12,500 bases of DNA from Eubacteriales bacterium (GTDB taxonomy: Bacteria > Bacillota > Clostridia > Christensenellales > SZUA-584). The notes under the pieces are model-generated. The model was not told where the DNA came from. It searched no databases and saw only the letters and a program-made list of their open reading frames with translations. The DNA lies in NCBI GenBank assembly GCA_028711205.1, contig JAQTSP010000053.1, positions 1 to 12,500 on the forward strand. Reading direction: 5' to 3'. Of the stretch, positions 1-5,788 are shown piece by piece. Position 1 is the stretch's first letter. Every line of letters begins with the position of its first letter. The translations under genes were made by a program, and so were the position numbers.

Positions 1-264
1 GACTTGACCCACGAATGTTTCCGTCGGCGAAGGTTCGGGCGTCTCAGTTGTCGGTATGGGCGTCGGTTCGGCCGAAGTTGTGGGAACGGGCGTTTGCGAG
101 GTGTCATACGCCGGCGACGTTGCGGCCAAAGTTTCTGATACCGCAGCCGCTTCGGTTTGCGCTCCGCAAGCGCACTGCATGATAAAAATGAGTATATAAA
201 TAAAAAGGCATCCGCTTCTTATGGACATTCTTTTGTACTTCGCTTTCTCTTTCTGCGTTTTCAT
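1..264 (-). CDS. Putative lipoprotein, N-terminal part (cut by window edge)
   Basis: An open frame on the minus strand runs from ATG at 264-262 to the window edge without a stop (88 residues visible). The N-terminus is lysine/arginine rich (MKTQKEKAKYKRM), followed by a hydrophobic stretch at about residues 20-29 (LFIYILIFIM). Two cysteines follow at 31 and 33 (QCACG), either of which could be the lipidated residue, although neither site is a perfect lipobox. Residues about 58-83 form a Pro/Thr/Glu-rich segment (TPVPTTSAEPTPIP and on), typical of an extended linker that tethers an extracytoplasmic domain to the membrane in Gram-positive lipoproteins. The functional domain lies outside the window, so no function is assigned. 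No strong Shine-Dalgarno precedes the ATG. A second in-frame ATG at residue 13 is an alternative start. It lies downstream of and in the same direction as the O-antigen ligase-like gene. Confidence 0.6.
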   Translation of the reverse strand, partial: MKTQKEKAKYKRMSIRSGCLFIYILIFIMQCACGAQTEAAAVSETLAATSPAYDTSQTPVPTTSAEPTPIPTTETPEPSPTETFVGQV

Positions 265-551
265 ATGCGTCCGGCCTGTAAACATTTATTAACTTCGCTA
301 TCTAAAATCTTTGTATTCCAATGTATTCATAATTCACCGTTTTCTTGCGGACTGCAAATTCCTGTTTAGCTGCCCGGCAAGATAAATACAATTATGCTAT
401 ATTTCGTGTATATTAACTATATCATCATTGCTTTCTGGATACAATGGATTTCACTTGATAGGGCATCATTATTCGAACGAATTGCCAGCGTTTATGCAGA
501 ACCACGATTCTCATCAACCAATAACTGTTTCCATATTATGTTACCATATTA
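265..551. other. Intergenic stretch with no recognised feature
   Basis: 287 bases separate the O-antigen ligase-like gene from the downstream lipoprotein gene. I see no convincing open frame, strong hairpin with T-run, or clear promoter. The only notable string is CCCGGCAAGAT at 373-383, which matches 11 bases of the repeat described at 2077-2151 but without the rest of that repeat. Confidence 0.4.
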
Positions 552-1832
552 TTAAGAGAACCTTGATTTATCCTTATACGCATAAGCTGTATTGCGGCGT
601 TGCCTTAATCCTGTGTCCTGCAAATAAACCAAGCGGTGAACTGGCAGGCACACAGGCTGCGGGTTTTCCTGAATCCCCGCCATACTCAGCACCAGCATGA
701 GCAGAATTCCCGTCTGAACGCCGAAGGCCGTGGCATCAACAATGCCATGCAGCGCCACGCTGACCAGCAGGCCAAGCGCCAGCACAAACTTGCCCCTGTC
801 AGTTTCAATTTCACGCATTTTCCATATCGGCGACAGGTTCTTTTTAAGATAAATTAAAATCAATGCGGTACCGAGAATGCCAAAACTAAGAGTGGGCTCC
901 AAATAAATGCTGTGGGTATGGACAACGGTCATACCGTCCACTACAAAATGAAAGCTTACATAAGCCAAAGCGCCCTCGCCAAAAACCGGATGTTTCAAAA
1001 TATCCTCTAAGGCCCTTTGCCAGATTTCAATGCGCTTACCCATATCTATGCCGACCTGGCCCATGCGCGGGAAAGCTTCGGGAACGGCAACCATCAGCGC
1101 AGCAAGCAAAACGCAGGACCCCAGAAAAGCAGCCAGCGTCTTATACCTGCGATAGAGTATGAGCATCAGCGACACCGCAGCGCACAGCGCCACCACCGCT
1201 GTGCGGCATCCTGAAAAATAGAGGCCCACAATGTTTAACGCAATAGTAACGGTGTAAAAGCCCCTTAGTTTCCAATTTCCTGTCCTGACAAGCTTATAAA
1301 CGGCAAACAGCACGACAATCTCAATGACGGCCGCATAATAGTTCGGATTGATAAAAACCGAGCAAACCCTGTTCATGTCACCTCCAAAAATCACATATTG
1401 GATAAGCGCAACCGCAAACGAAATTATGCTTGCGGCACATGAAGCATCAACAACCTTATCGAAAAGCGCGCGGGTCATCACAGACCTTGCAAACGCCCCG
1501 ATTAAAAATATTATCGCCAAAAGCAGGGCAACCAGTGCACCCGCTTTGTTGCCGTTTGCGAGCGCTACAATAACCCCAAGCGTACACAGGGCCCAGAGGT
1601 ATTTTATACCCGGCGCAGTGAACGCAACGCCCTTCAGGCGTTTCTCCTTAATAAGGTATATGACCACAAACAGCATCGCGGCGGCAGCCACATATATTGA
1701 TAAAAAGGCTGATACAGCAAGGCCCAAAACGACCCATTCGTCAACAGAATATTGATAAGCCTTTCTCTTTAAACTACTGAAAACAGTTCTAATAATATTA
1801 TTATCCTCCTTAGTCGTGCCAGAATGTGCCAT
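552..1832 (-). CDS. O-antigen ligase/polymerase-like (Wzy_C family) membrane protein
   Basis: A 426-residue polytopic membrane protein with about 10 or more hydrophobic segments. It shows family hallmarks of the O-antigen ligase/Wzy polymerase superfamily. These are INPNYYA at 161-167; SGCRTA at 207-212 in place of the usual SRT/SRG signature; a large extracytoplasmic loop with R267-x3-W271 and HPVFGEG at 281-287; HTHSIY at 305-310 followed by FGILG at 317-321; and a late LHGIVD at 361-366. Proteins of this family join or polymerise lipid-linked glycans on the outer face of the membrane. The actual substrate cannot be told here, and no other glycan genes are in the window. A hydrophilic tail of about 40 residues follows the last membrane segment. 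The start is uncertain: the ATG at 1832 has no Shine-Dalgarno, while a strong AAGGAGG at 1805-1811 sits 8 bases before an in-frame ATT (residue 13). Confidence 0.75.
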   Translation of the reverse strand: MAHSGTTKEDNNIIRTVFSSLKRKAYQYSVDEWVVLGLAVSAFLSIYVAAAAMLFVVIYLIKEKRLKGVAFTAPGIKYLWALCTLGVIVALANGNKAGALVALLLAIIFLIGAFARSVMTRALFDKVVDASCAASIISFAVALIQYVIFGGDMNRVCSVFINPNYYAAVIEIVVLFAVYKLVRTGNWKLRGFYTVTIALNIVGLYFSGCRTAVVALCAAVSLMLILYRRYKTLAAFLGSCVLLAALMVAVPEAFPRMGQVGIDMGKRIEIWQRALEDILKHPVFGEGALAYVSFHFVVDGMTVVHTHSIYLEPTLSFGILGTALILIYLKKNLSPIWKMREIETDRGKFVLALGLLVSVALHGIVDATAFGVQTGILLMLVLSMAGIQENPQPVCLPVHRLVYLQDTGLRQRRNTAYAYKDKSRFS

Positions 1833-2076
1833 TTAAAATAACCATTTCAATCCACATTAAAATTCAACGGCCTTGTTATACAACGCAGGATATAATAGCA
1901 TAAATTATCATCGAAATTGTGTACATAATGTGAATAATATTAATATGGACATACCTGACCAGAAAAAGCGCATTGCGGCAAAGCGCTATCGTCGCTTCCA
2001 TTCTTTTAAAGCAAAATGCAGACGGTATGGTCCGGGTTTGTCCGCACTTTATATTGGGCAGCACAGCGGTTTTTTA
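1833..2076. other. AT-rich intergenic stretch, no gene recognised
   Basis: Between the O-antigen ligase-like gene and the first repeat copy I find only short frames that look like chance. A small palindromic string TTGTTATACAA at 1874-1884 lies about 45 bases upstream of the minus gene and could be an operator, but nothing supports this further. No promoter with both good -35 and -10 boxes was found for the minus gene. Confidence 0.35.
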
Positions 2077-2151
2077 CCGACGTTCGACTTCATCTTGCCG
2101 GGTGACCGGGTTGGGTATAGCTGTCCTGTACAGTTATGCTCCCTTCGAATT
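2077..2151 (-). repeat. Hairpin-bearing repeat, copy 1
   Basis: Read on the minus strand, this segment begins ATTCGAAGGGAG, has an 8-bp hairpin (ATAGCTGT/ACAGTTAT at 2117-2137, one G-T pair, 5-base loop), then ACCCGGTCACCCGGCAAGATG and ends GAACGTCGG. The same ordered blocks occur at 2954-3036 around a different hairpin. Over the last 22 bases of the two copies (GGCAAGATG...GG) the alignment is gap-free. In both copies the block lies just downstream (minus strand) of a hairpin with a T-run; here that hairpin is short (about 4 bp, 2180-2192). No coding function is apparent. Frames through both copies give the same short peptide string ILPGDRVG, which reflects shared nucleotides rather than protein. 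Confidence 0.6.
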
Positions 2152-2172
2152 CATTCAGACACCAAACAAAAC

Positions 2173-2192
2173 AAAAATCACCCGTTTTGGGC
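2173..2192 (-). terminator. Weak terminator-like hairpin
   Basis: On the minus strand GCCC pairs with GGGT around a 5-base loop, followed by GATTTTTGTTTTG. The stem is only 4 bp, so termination would be inefficient. It lies about 80 bases downstream of the decayed HTH regulator and immediately upstream of repeat copy 1, the same relative arrangement as the tRNA terminator and repeat copy 2. Confidence 0.3.
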
Positions 2193-2271
2193 AGCTTTCA
2201 TTTTTAATTTATAAAAACAATGCAATACTTCCATGGTTAATTTAAATATGGTTCATAAATTTTGAGGCTAT

Positions 2272-2388
2272 CTACTTATGCTTGTATTCAATCATATCAT
2301 TAAGATCGCATTCCAACGCGTCACAAAGCTTTATCAGCATCTCATGTTCTTGCGTCTACAGATTTGCCTTTACCTTATAAATATAAAA
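2272..2388 (-). pseudogene. Remnant of an XRE/Cro-CI-type HTH regulator (C-terminal part)
   Basis: The minus strand from about 2355 to 2272 reads TQEHEMLIKLCDALECDLNDMIEY plus KHK and a stop when split by codons. This fits the last helices of small Cro/CI-type HTH proteins (pattern: ...ETLxKICxALxCxxxDIIEY). The frame upstream is broken by TAG at 2356-2358, and before that only KVKANL and AT-rich sequence remain, with no recognisable N-terminal helix-turn-helix or start. A decayed gene is the simplest reading. A short functional peptide starting at the internal ATG at 2340 cannot be excluded, but no ribosome binding site precedes it. Neighbours are repeat copy 1 and the DUF6809-like gene, consistent with a small accessory islet. 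Confidence 0.5.
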
Positions 2389-2454
2389 TATGTTTTTAAG
2401 TAATCACAATATAACTTTATAAAGGTTTTTTTATAAATGCTTTTTCGTTTTCGG

Positions 2455-2483
2455 TTGATGTTTGTTATTCTTATACGTATATT
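2455..2483 (+). promoter_or_regulatory. Sigma-A-type promoter for the DUF6809-like gene
   Basis: TTGATG at 2455-2460 and TATATT at 2478-2483 are separated by exactly 17 bases. This gives a predicted leader of roughly 120 bases before the ATG at 2610. Nothing recognisable is seen in the leader apart from its AT-rich composition. Confidence 0.5.
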
Positions 2484-2609
2484 GTTTTATAGAAGTCAAG
2501 AACTGGAACGTGAATATGCATAAAAGTTTTTTGAGATATCTAAGAGCCTATAGAAGGTATTCCACATTTTGCAACTTAACCCATGAGTTAATTTTGGAGG
2601 TATATCGAA

Positions 2610-2903
2610 ATGCAAAAAATTTTAGAGGATTTATACTTTGGTAATACAAATCCCAATGAGAAACAATTTGTTCGTGATTCAGATTATGATAAAACATTGC
2701 GAGTTATATGCGGTTACGAGGAGAAGCTGATCGGTTTGCTTAACGGTAAAGAAAAATCGCTGTTCTTCGATTATGTGAATGCGCAAAGTGAAATCAACAG
2801 TATTACCGCAATTGAATATTTTGCCGACGGCTTTCGCACTGGCGCAAAAATAATGTTAGCGGTCATGTCTGATACAACGGGTTGTTTACGGGATATACAA
2901 TAG
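2610..2903 (+). CDS. DUF6809-like small protein
   Basis: A 97-residue protein with a good ribosome binding site (TTGGAGG at 2594-2600, 9 bases before ATG). The opening MQKILEDLYFGNTNPNE and the middle pattern (EEKLIGLLNGKEKSLFFDY, then AQSEIN and a late FADGFRTGAKIML) match what I recall of DUF6809 proteins, a family of about 90-100 residues found in gut Clostridia, often in accessory regions. It is predicted mainly helical, with no signal peptide or membrane segment. The function of the family is unknown to me. It is the only plus-strand gene in this half of the window, stands alone with its own promoter, and is followed about 90 bases later by a strong hairpin and T-run. Its neighbourhood (decayed HTH regulator, repeats, tRNA) suggests an accessory insertion. 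Family assignment is from memory of the sequence pattern. Confidence 0.65.
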   Translation: MQKILEDLYFGNTNPNEKQFVRDSDYDKTLRVICGYEEKLIGLLNGKEKSLFFDYVNAQSEINSITAIEYFADGFRTGAKIMLAVMSDTTGCLRDIQ

Positions 2904-2907
2904 AAAT

Positions 2908-2920
2908 TGCCCGGGAGGAT
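2908..2920 (-). repeat. Direct copy of the tRNA-Arg 3' segment
   Basis: TGCCCGGGAGGAT at 2908-2920 is identical to 3087-3099, which is the T-arm/acceptor 3' part of tRNA-Arg(CCG), in the same orientation. The copies are 179 bases apart. Tyrosine recombinase elements leave such duplications, but no integrase is present, and the interval contains only repeat copy 2 and the terminators. It is therefore a possible attachment-site scar. Confidence 0.4.
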
Positions 2921-2953
2921 ATCAGCAAATCCTTGCTCCGTGCCCGCGTCAAT

Positions 2954-3036
2954 CCAACGTTCTGGTCCATCTTGCCTGGCGACCGGGTCGGGAAAAACGT
3001 GCCACCGGCACGTTTTTTTATCCCTCCCTTCGAATC
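2954..3036 (-). repeat. Hairpin-bearing repeat, copy 2
   Basis: This is the second copy of the block at 2077-2151. On the minus strand it reads GGATTCGAAGGGAGGGAT, then an 11-bp hairpin (AAAAACGTGCC/GGCACGTTTTT, 2993-3017), then CCCGACCCGGTCGCCAGGCA, AGATGG and GAACGTTGG. The flanking blocks are conserved with copy 1, while the hairpin has a wholly different sequence at the same position, so pairing is kept rather than bases. It lies immediately downstream of the tRNA-Arg terminator on the minus strand. Confidence 0.6.
2993..3019 (+). terminator. Strong bidirectional terminator-like hairpin
   Basis: AAAAACGTGCC at 2993-3003 pairs with GGCACGTTTTT at 3007-3017 around a 3-base loop, with seven Ts at 3013-3019. 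On the plus strand it is a good intrinsic terminator 90 bases after the DUF6809-like stop. The A-run gives a T-run on the minus strand too, so it would also stop transcripts reading through from the tRNA. It is the central hairpin of repeat copy 2. Confidence 0.6.
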
Positions 3037-3047
3037 CTCCCGTGCCA
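3029..3047 (+). repeat. Inverted partial copy of the tRNA-Arg 3' end
   Basis: TTCGAATCCTCCCGTGCCA on the plus strand repeats the tRNA-Arg 3' end (TTCGAATCCTCCCG then GGCACGCCA), which is itself on the minus strand. Fourteen bases match and the rest looks internally deleted. No T-stem 5' strand, anticodon arm or D arm precedes it, so it is not a tRNA gene. In a minus-strand read-through transcript, GGGAGGATTCGAA here would be complementary to the tRNA T-arm/acceptor. Confidence 0.45.
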
Positions 3048-3048
3048 T

Positions 3049-3074
3049 AAAAAAACCACCCAACATGGGGTGGC
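3049..3074 (-). terminator. Terminator of tRNA-Arg
   Basis: On the minus strand CCACCC (3068-3073) pairs with GGGTGG (3056-3061) around a 6-base loop and is followed by seven Ts (3049-3055). It begins 8 bases after the tRNA CCA end. Confidence 0.75.
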
Positions 3075-3081
3075 TTTGTTT

Positions 3082-3158
3082 TGGCGTGCCCGGGAGGATT
3101 CGAACCTCTGACCTTTGGAGTCGGAGTCCAACGCTCTATCCAGCTGAGCTACGAGCAC
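3082..3158 (-). tRNA. tRNA-Arg (anticodon CCG)
   Basis: The minus strand folds as a standard 77-base tRNA with encoded CCA. The acceptor stem GTGCTCG pairs with CGGGCAC (one T-G pair) and is followed by discriminator G and CCA. The D-arm is TAGCTCAGCTGGATAGAGC. The anticodon stem TTGGA/TCCAA encloses the 7-base loop CTCCGAC, giving anticodon CCG, which reads CGG arginine codons. The T-arm contains TTCGAAT. A promoter lies just upstream and a terminator just downstream, so it is a single-gene unit. It is co-directional with and follows the RlmL-like gene by about 55 bases. Confidence 0.95.
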
Positions 3159-3169
3159 ACAGCTTTATT

Positions 3170-3197
3170 AATATAACATATTTTATTCCCATGTCAA
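3170..3197 (-). promoter_or_regulatory. Promoter of tRNA-Arg
   Basis: On the minus strand a perfect TTGACA (3192-3197) is followed after 16 bases by TATATT (3170-3175). The predicted start lies within about 10 bases of the mature tRNA 5' end, leaving a very short leader. It sits in the gap after the RlmL-like stop codon. Confidence 0.7.
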
Positions 3198-3212
3198 ATA
3201 GAAAATCGGCTG

Positions 3213-4295
3213 TTAAAAGTATTGGTACAGCGTACAGCGGATGTTGCCATTATAGAGCTTTCGTTTTTTTGCCGCCCTTTTTCCGAAATACCGCTCGAAT
3301 TCGTCGTCCGCGGTAATGATGAACTTTTTGTCCGCGCGCGCCAGCGCCTCACCCATGTCCCGATAGAGCCGGTGAACGCTTTGCCTGTCGCCCATGCGCT
3401 CGGCATAAGGCGGGTTGGTCAGCACGATACAGTGGTCTCTTGAAAAATCCCGTACGTCCGCATGGTATAGCTTTATACTGACACCGGCGTTATCTGCATT
3501 TTTTGCCGCGGCGGAAAGCGCTTTCTTATCGATGTCCGATGCGTACACATCGCGCGGCGCCGTTATGTTCTGTCTCGCAGCTTCCCTCTCCTTGCGCCAC
3601 TCGTTCTCGAACATGCGCCATTTCTCGGCGTCAAATGCGCGGTTTAGGCCGGGCGCAATGTTCGCGCCGATCATCGCCGCCTCGATCGCGATCGTGCCCG
3701 AGCCGCACATCGGGTCACAAAAATCCCCGTCCTTCCATCCGGTCAGCAGCACAAGCCCCGCCGCCAGCGTTTCCCTGATCGGCGCCTGAACGTTTGCGGC
3801 TCTGTAGCCCCTTCTGTTCAGCCCCGGGCCGCTCGTATTTAAACACACGGAAACAGTGTCTCCCAGTATTTTAATGTGGATATCATATCTCTGCCCTGTC
3901 TCATGTAAAACAGATGTATGATATTTTTCCATCAACCGTGTCGCCGCGGCCTTTTTGCATATCGATTGTATATCCGACACGCTGAAAAGCCGGCTCTTAA
4001 CCGAATCGGCATTGACGATAAATTGCGCGTCTTTCGGGATATAGCGCTCCAGTTCGACGGCCCTGACGCCTTCAAAAAGCGCGTCAAAACTTTCGGCATC
4101 AAAACGCGCGATCTCGATATACACCCTGTCCGCGGACCGAAGGCGTATGTTTGCCTTCGCGATACTCGCCTCATCCGCACAAAAATAGACCCTGGCGTCT
4201 CTTGTTATGACATCGCTATATCCAAGCTTTTTGAGTTCTGACGCGGTCACAGACTCCAGCCCGAAAGCGCAGGACGCAAAGCACTTATACGCCAT
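3213..4295 (-). CDS. rlmL: THUMP-domain RNA N2-guanine methyltransferase (RlmL/YpsC-like)
   Basis: A 360-residue cytoplasmic enzyme of the RlmL N-terminal/YpsC type, predicted to methylate guanine N2 in 23S rRNA (G2445 in E. coli numbering) using S-adenosylmethionine. An N-terminal ferredoxin-like and THUMP region (about 1-160) for RNA binding ends with GLNRRGYR at 158-165. The Rossmann methyltransferase domain follows, with motif I DPMCGSGTI at 194-202, acidic SDID at 253-256, AD-VRD at 279-283 and the catalytic NPPY at 294-297. Length fits the single-domain Gram-positive form; the RlmK half of the fused enterobacterial RlmKL is absent. The ATG overlaps the end of the upstream HD gene by 11 bases, with GGGAAGAG as likely ribosome binding site inside that gene, so the two are probably translationally coupled. 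The gene symbol is by similarity; the target nucleotide is inferred. Confidence 0.85.
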   Translation of the reverse strand: MAYKCFASCAFGLESVTASELKKLGYSDVITRDARVYFCADEASIAKANIRLRSADRVYIEIARFDAESFDALFEGVRAVELERYIPKDAQFIVNADSVKSRLFSVSDIQSICKKAAATRLMEKYHTSVLHETGQRYDIHIKILGDTVSVCLNTSGPGLNRRGYRAANVQAPIRETLAAGLVLLTGWKDGDFCDPMCGSGTIAIEAAMIGANIAPGLNRAFDAEKWRMFENEWRKEREAARQNITAPRDVYASDIDKKALSAAAKNADNAGVSIKLYHADVRDFSRDHCIVLTNPPYAERMGDRQSVHRLYRDMGEALARADKKFIITADDEFERYFGKRAAKKRKLYNGNIRCTLYQYF

Positions 4296-4971
4296 CAGGC
4301 TCTTCCCACCGGTTCAGCTTGACGCCGTTGATATACAGCCCAAAATTGCAGCCCAGAAACTCCGCGCTTTTTTCGCACATCTGCATCCTTGTCAGATATA
4401 TCATCAGAAAATCCATCGGCGAAGAACTGGAACTCATGTTATAATCTATTGCGATCGTGCCGTCCTGCACCGTAAGTTTGGTCGATTGTATCGAATAGTT
4501 CACCCTGTCATGTATATCCGCAAGGTCAAACTTCTTCACTCTGACACGCGCCCTGTGCGCGTCGATTTTGTCCGCCAGTATCAGCGCGGCCGATATATCG
4601 CTGACCGGCTTCCCCGTCTCTTCTTCGTGCGACCCGACTGCTGCGCATACATCGCAGACTTCTGCCACAGGCATGCCGATCTCGCACAATATCGGGAAGA
4701 GCATGACCGCTCCGTCCAAACCGTGGTTTTTCCTGTTGATCATGTTGCCGACGTCATGCACCCAGCCCGCGATCTTCGCAAGCTCGATGCGCCTTTCCGG
4801 CATACCCAGCTTCTCCAGTATCTCGCCCGCTATGCGGCTGACATAGCCCACATGCCGCGGCCCGTGATCGGTGTAGCCGATCACCTCGAGGCATTTGTTC
4901 GCATGGCTGACAAGCTCTCTTATCGTTTCGTTGTTTTTGACATCGTTAAGCGTAATTTCCAACTTATTCAC
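4285..4971 (-). CDS. HD-domain phosphohydrolase
   Basis: A 228-residue soluble protein with HD-superfamily metal ligands in order: DHGPRH at 35-40 (H36/H40), HDVGN at 72-76 (H72, D73), H83 in NHG, SHEEE at 114-118 and ADKID at 133-137 (D134), followed by AHRARVR. HD domains hydrolyse phosphate esters of nucleotides or cyclic nucleotides; the substrate here is not evident. A C-terminal portion (about 150-228) has no motif I recognise. The start is a GTG at 4971, embedded in the stop region of the upstream HEAT-like gene (GGGTGAATAA, 8-base overlap), and the end overlaps the start of the RlmL-like gene. It is therefore the third gene of a tightly packed four-gene unit. The preceding ribosome binding site (GAAAGATA) is weak, consistent with coupling. 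Confidence 0.75.
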   Translation of the reverse strand: MNKLEITLNDVKNNETIRELVSHANKCLEVIGYTDHGPRHVGYVSRIAGEILEKLGMPERRIELAKIAGWVHDVGNMINRKNHGLDGAVMLFPILCEIGMPVAEVCDVCAAVGSHEEETGKPVSDISAALILADKIDAHRARVRVKKFDLADIHDRVNYSIQSTKLTVQDGTIAIDYNMSSSSSPMDFLMIYLTRMQMCEKSAEFLGCNFGLYINGVKLNRWEEPDGV

Positions 4972-5788
4972 CCATATCTTTCAGTGACTCATAATCTTTG
5001 TCTCCGGAAAAATCTCGTTCTATGCTGATTTCTCCGCCCAGTTCTTCATAAGCGTTTTTCATGGCCATATAGTCAAAATAGACGATATCATCGTTTTTAA
5101 GCTCCTCTTCCAAATAAGGCAGCGCATTTTCGTTGCCGATCTTTCCAAGGCAGCTCGCATAAAATGCTTTTTGGTCATCGCTGTACAGAAATTTTTCGAG
5201 CGCAAACTGAAATATCCGTTCATCACAAGGCAGATCGCATAATATATCGAGGAAACAGTCAGAAGCGTAGCCGCTTTCAGAAGCCTCGTAGGCAGCGATC
5301 AGGTTTTCCTTTTGTATCTCGCCCGCGTTTTTAAGCTCCTCGGCGCATGCTTCTGAAAAATCGCTTTTTTCAGATGAATTAGCAATCGCGTCAATGTAAA
5401 TATCGTATGGATGAATCATATCCATCTCTTCGATAAGCCGGACAACGACCGTTTTGATCTTGTCGCTTTTTTCCCCGTCGTAGTTTTTGAGCAATGCCAA
5501 AAGATACGGGTAGGTTTCATCTTTTGTATCGGCGATACGGTTAAGCATTACGCCCGGGACTTTGAAATCCGAAAAAATGTATTTTCCGAGCTCTTCAATC
5601 AAACCGGCTGAATCAAACGATTGGAAATATGCGTCAGGAGACCGACCCGAGAGCCATTCCTTGGGTGTTTCCAGCCAGGAAAGATAGAGCTCCGGCGCTA
5701 TCGCCTCAAGCTTTTCATCATCAATGTCGTTTTCAAACTTATATTCGGATAAATATTTACTGAATTCTTCTTCGAAATCGATCAGCAC
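4964..5788 (-). CDS. HEAT-repeat-like protein of unknown function
   Basis: A 274-residue, very acidic, all-helical soluble protein with no signal peptide or membrane segment. The C-terminal half has HEAT-like helical pairs, for example around residues 185-260: CDERIFQFALEKFL, then AFYASCLGKIGNENALPYLE and DYMAMKNAYEELG. GKIGNENALPYLEEEL is the typical turn-and-helix of a HEAT unit. Such repeats are protein-protein interaction scaffolds; I do not recognise a specific partner. The GTG start shares one base with the TAG stop of the upstream TPR gene (TAGTG), and GAGGGTGA just before it can serve as ribosome binding site. The next gene (HD domain) overlaps its end. Two scaffold proteins adjacent to an HD hydrolase suggest that the three act together, but this is inferred from context only. 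Confidence 0.6.
   Translation of the reverse strand: MLIDFEEEFSKYLSEYKFENDIDDEKLEAIAPELYLSWLETPKEWLSGRSPDAYFQSFDSAGLIEELGKYIFSDFKVPGVMLNRIADTKDETYPYLLALLKNYDGEKSDKIKTVVVRLIEEMDMIHPYDIYIDAIANSSEKSDFSEACAEELKNAGEIQKENLIAAYEASESGYASDCFLDILCDLPCDERIFQFALEKFLYSDDQKAFYASCLGKIGNENALPYLEEELKNDDIVYFDYMAMKNAYEELGGEISIERDFSGDKDYESLKDMGE

Noticed and set aside
373..383. CCCGGCAAGAT as a third copy of the hairpin repeat
   Set aside because: Only 11 bases match; the ATTCGAAGGGAG block, hairpin and ACCCGGTC block are absent.
1873..2245. Plus-strand open frames of about 90-113 codons through repeat copy 1
   Set aside because: No ribosome binding site, and the shared peptide string with the frame at 2882-3316 comes from the nucleotide repeat, not from a protein family.
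3029..3047. A possible second tRNA 3' end on the plus strand
   Set aside because: No matching T-stem 5' strand, anticodon arm or D arm precedes it.
2882..3316. Plus-strand 144-codon frame containing GRIRTSDLWSRSPTLYPAELRA
   Set aside because: This is the well-known false translation of the strand opposite a tRNA gene; it overlaps tRNA-Arg and the RlmL-like gene end.
4207..5028. Plus-strand frame of 273 codons opposite the HD-domain gene
   Set aside because: It is antisense to a gene with clear HD motifs and overlapping operon junctions; the product is compositionally odd and has no ribosome binding site.
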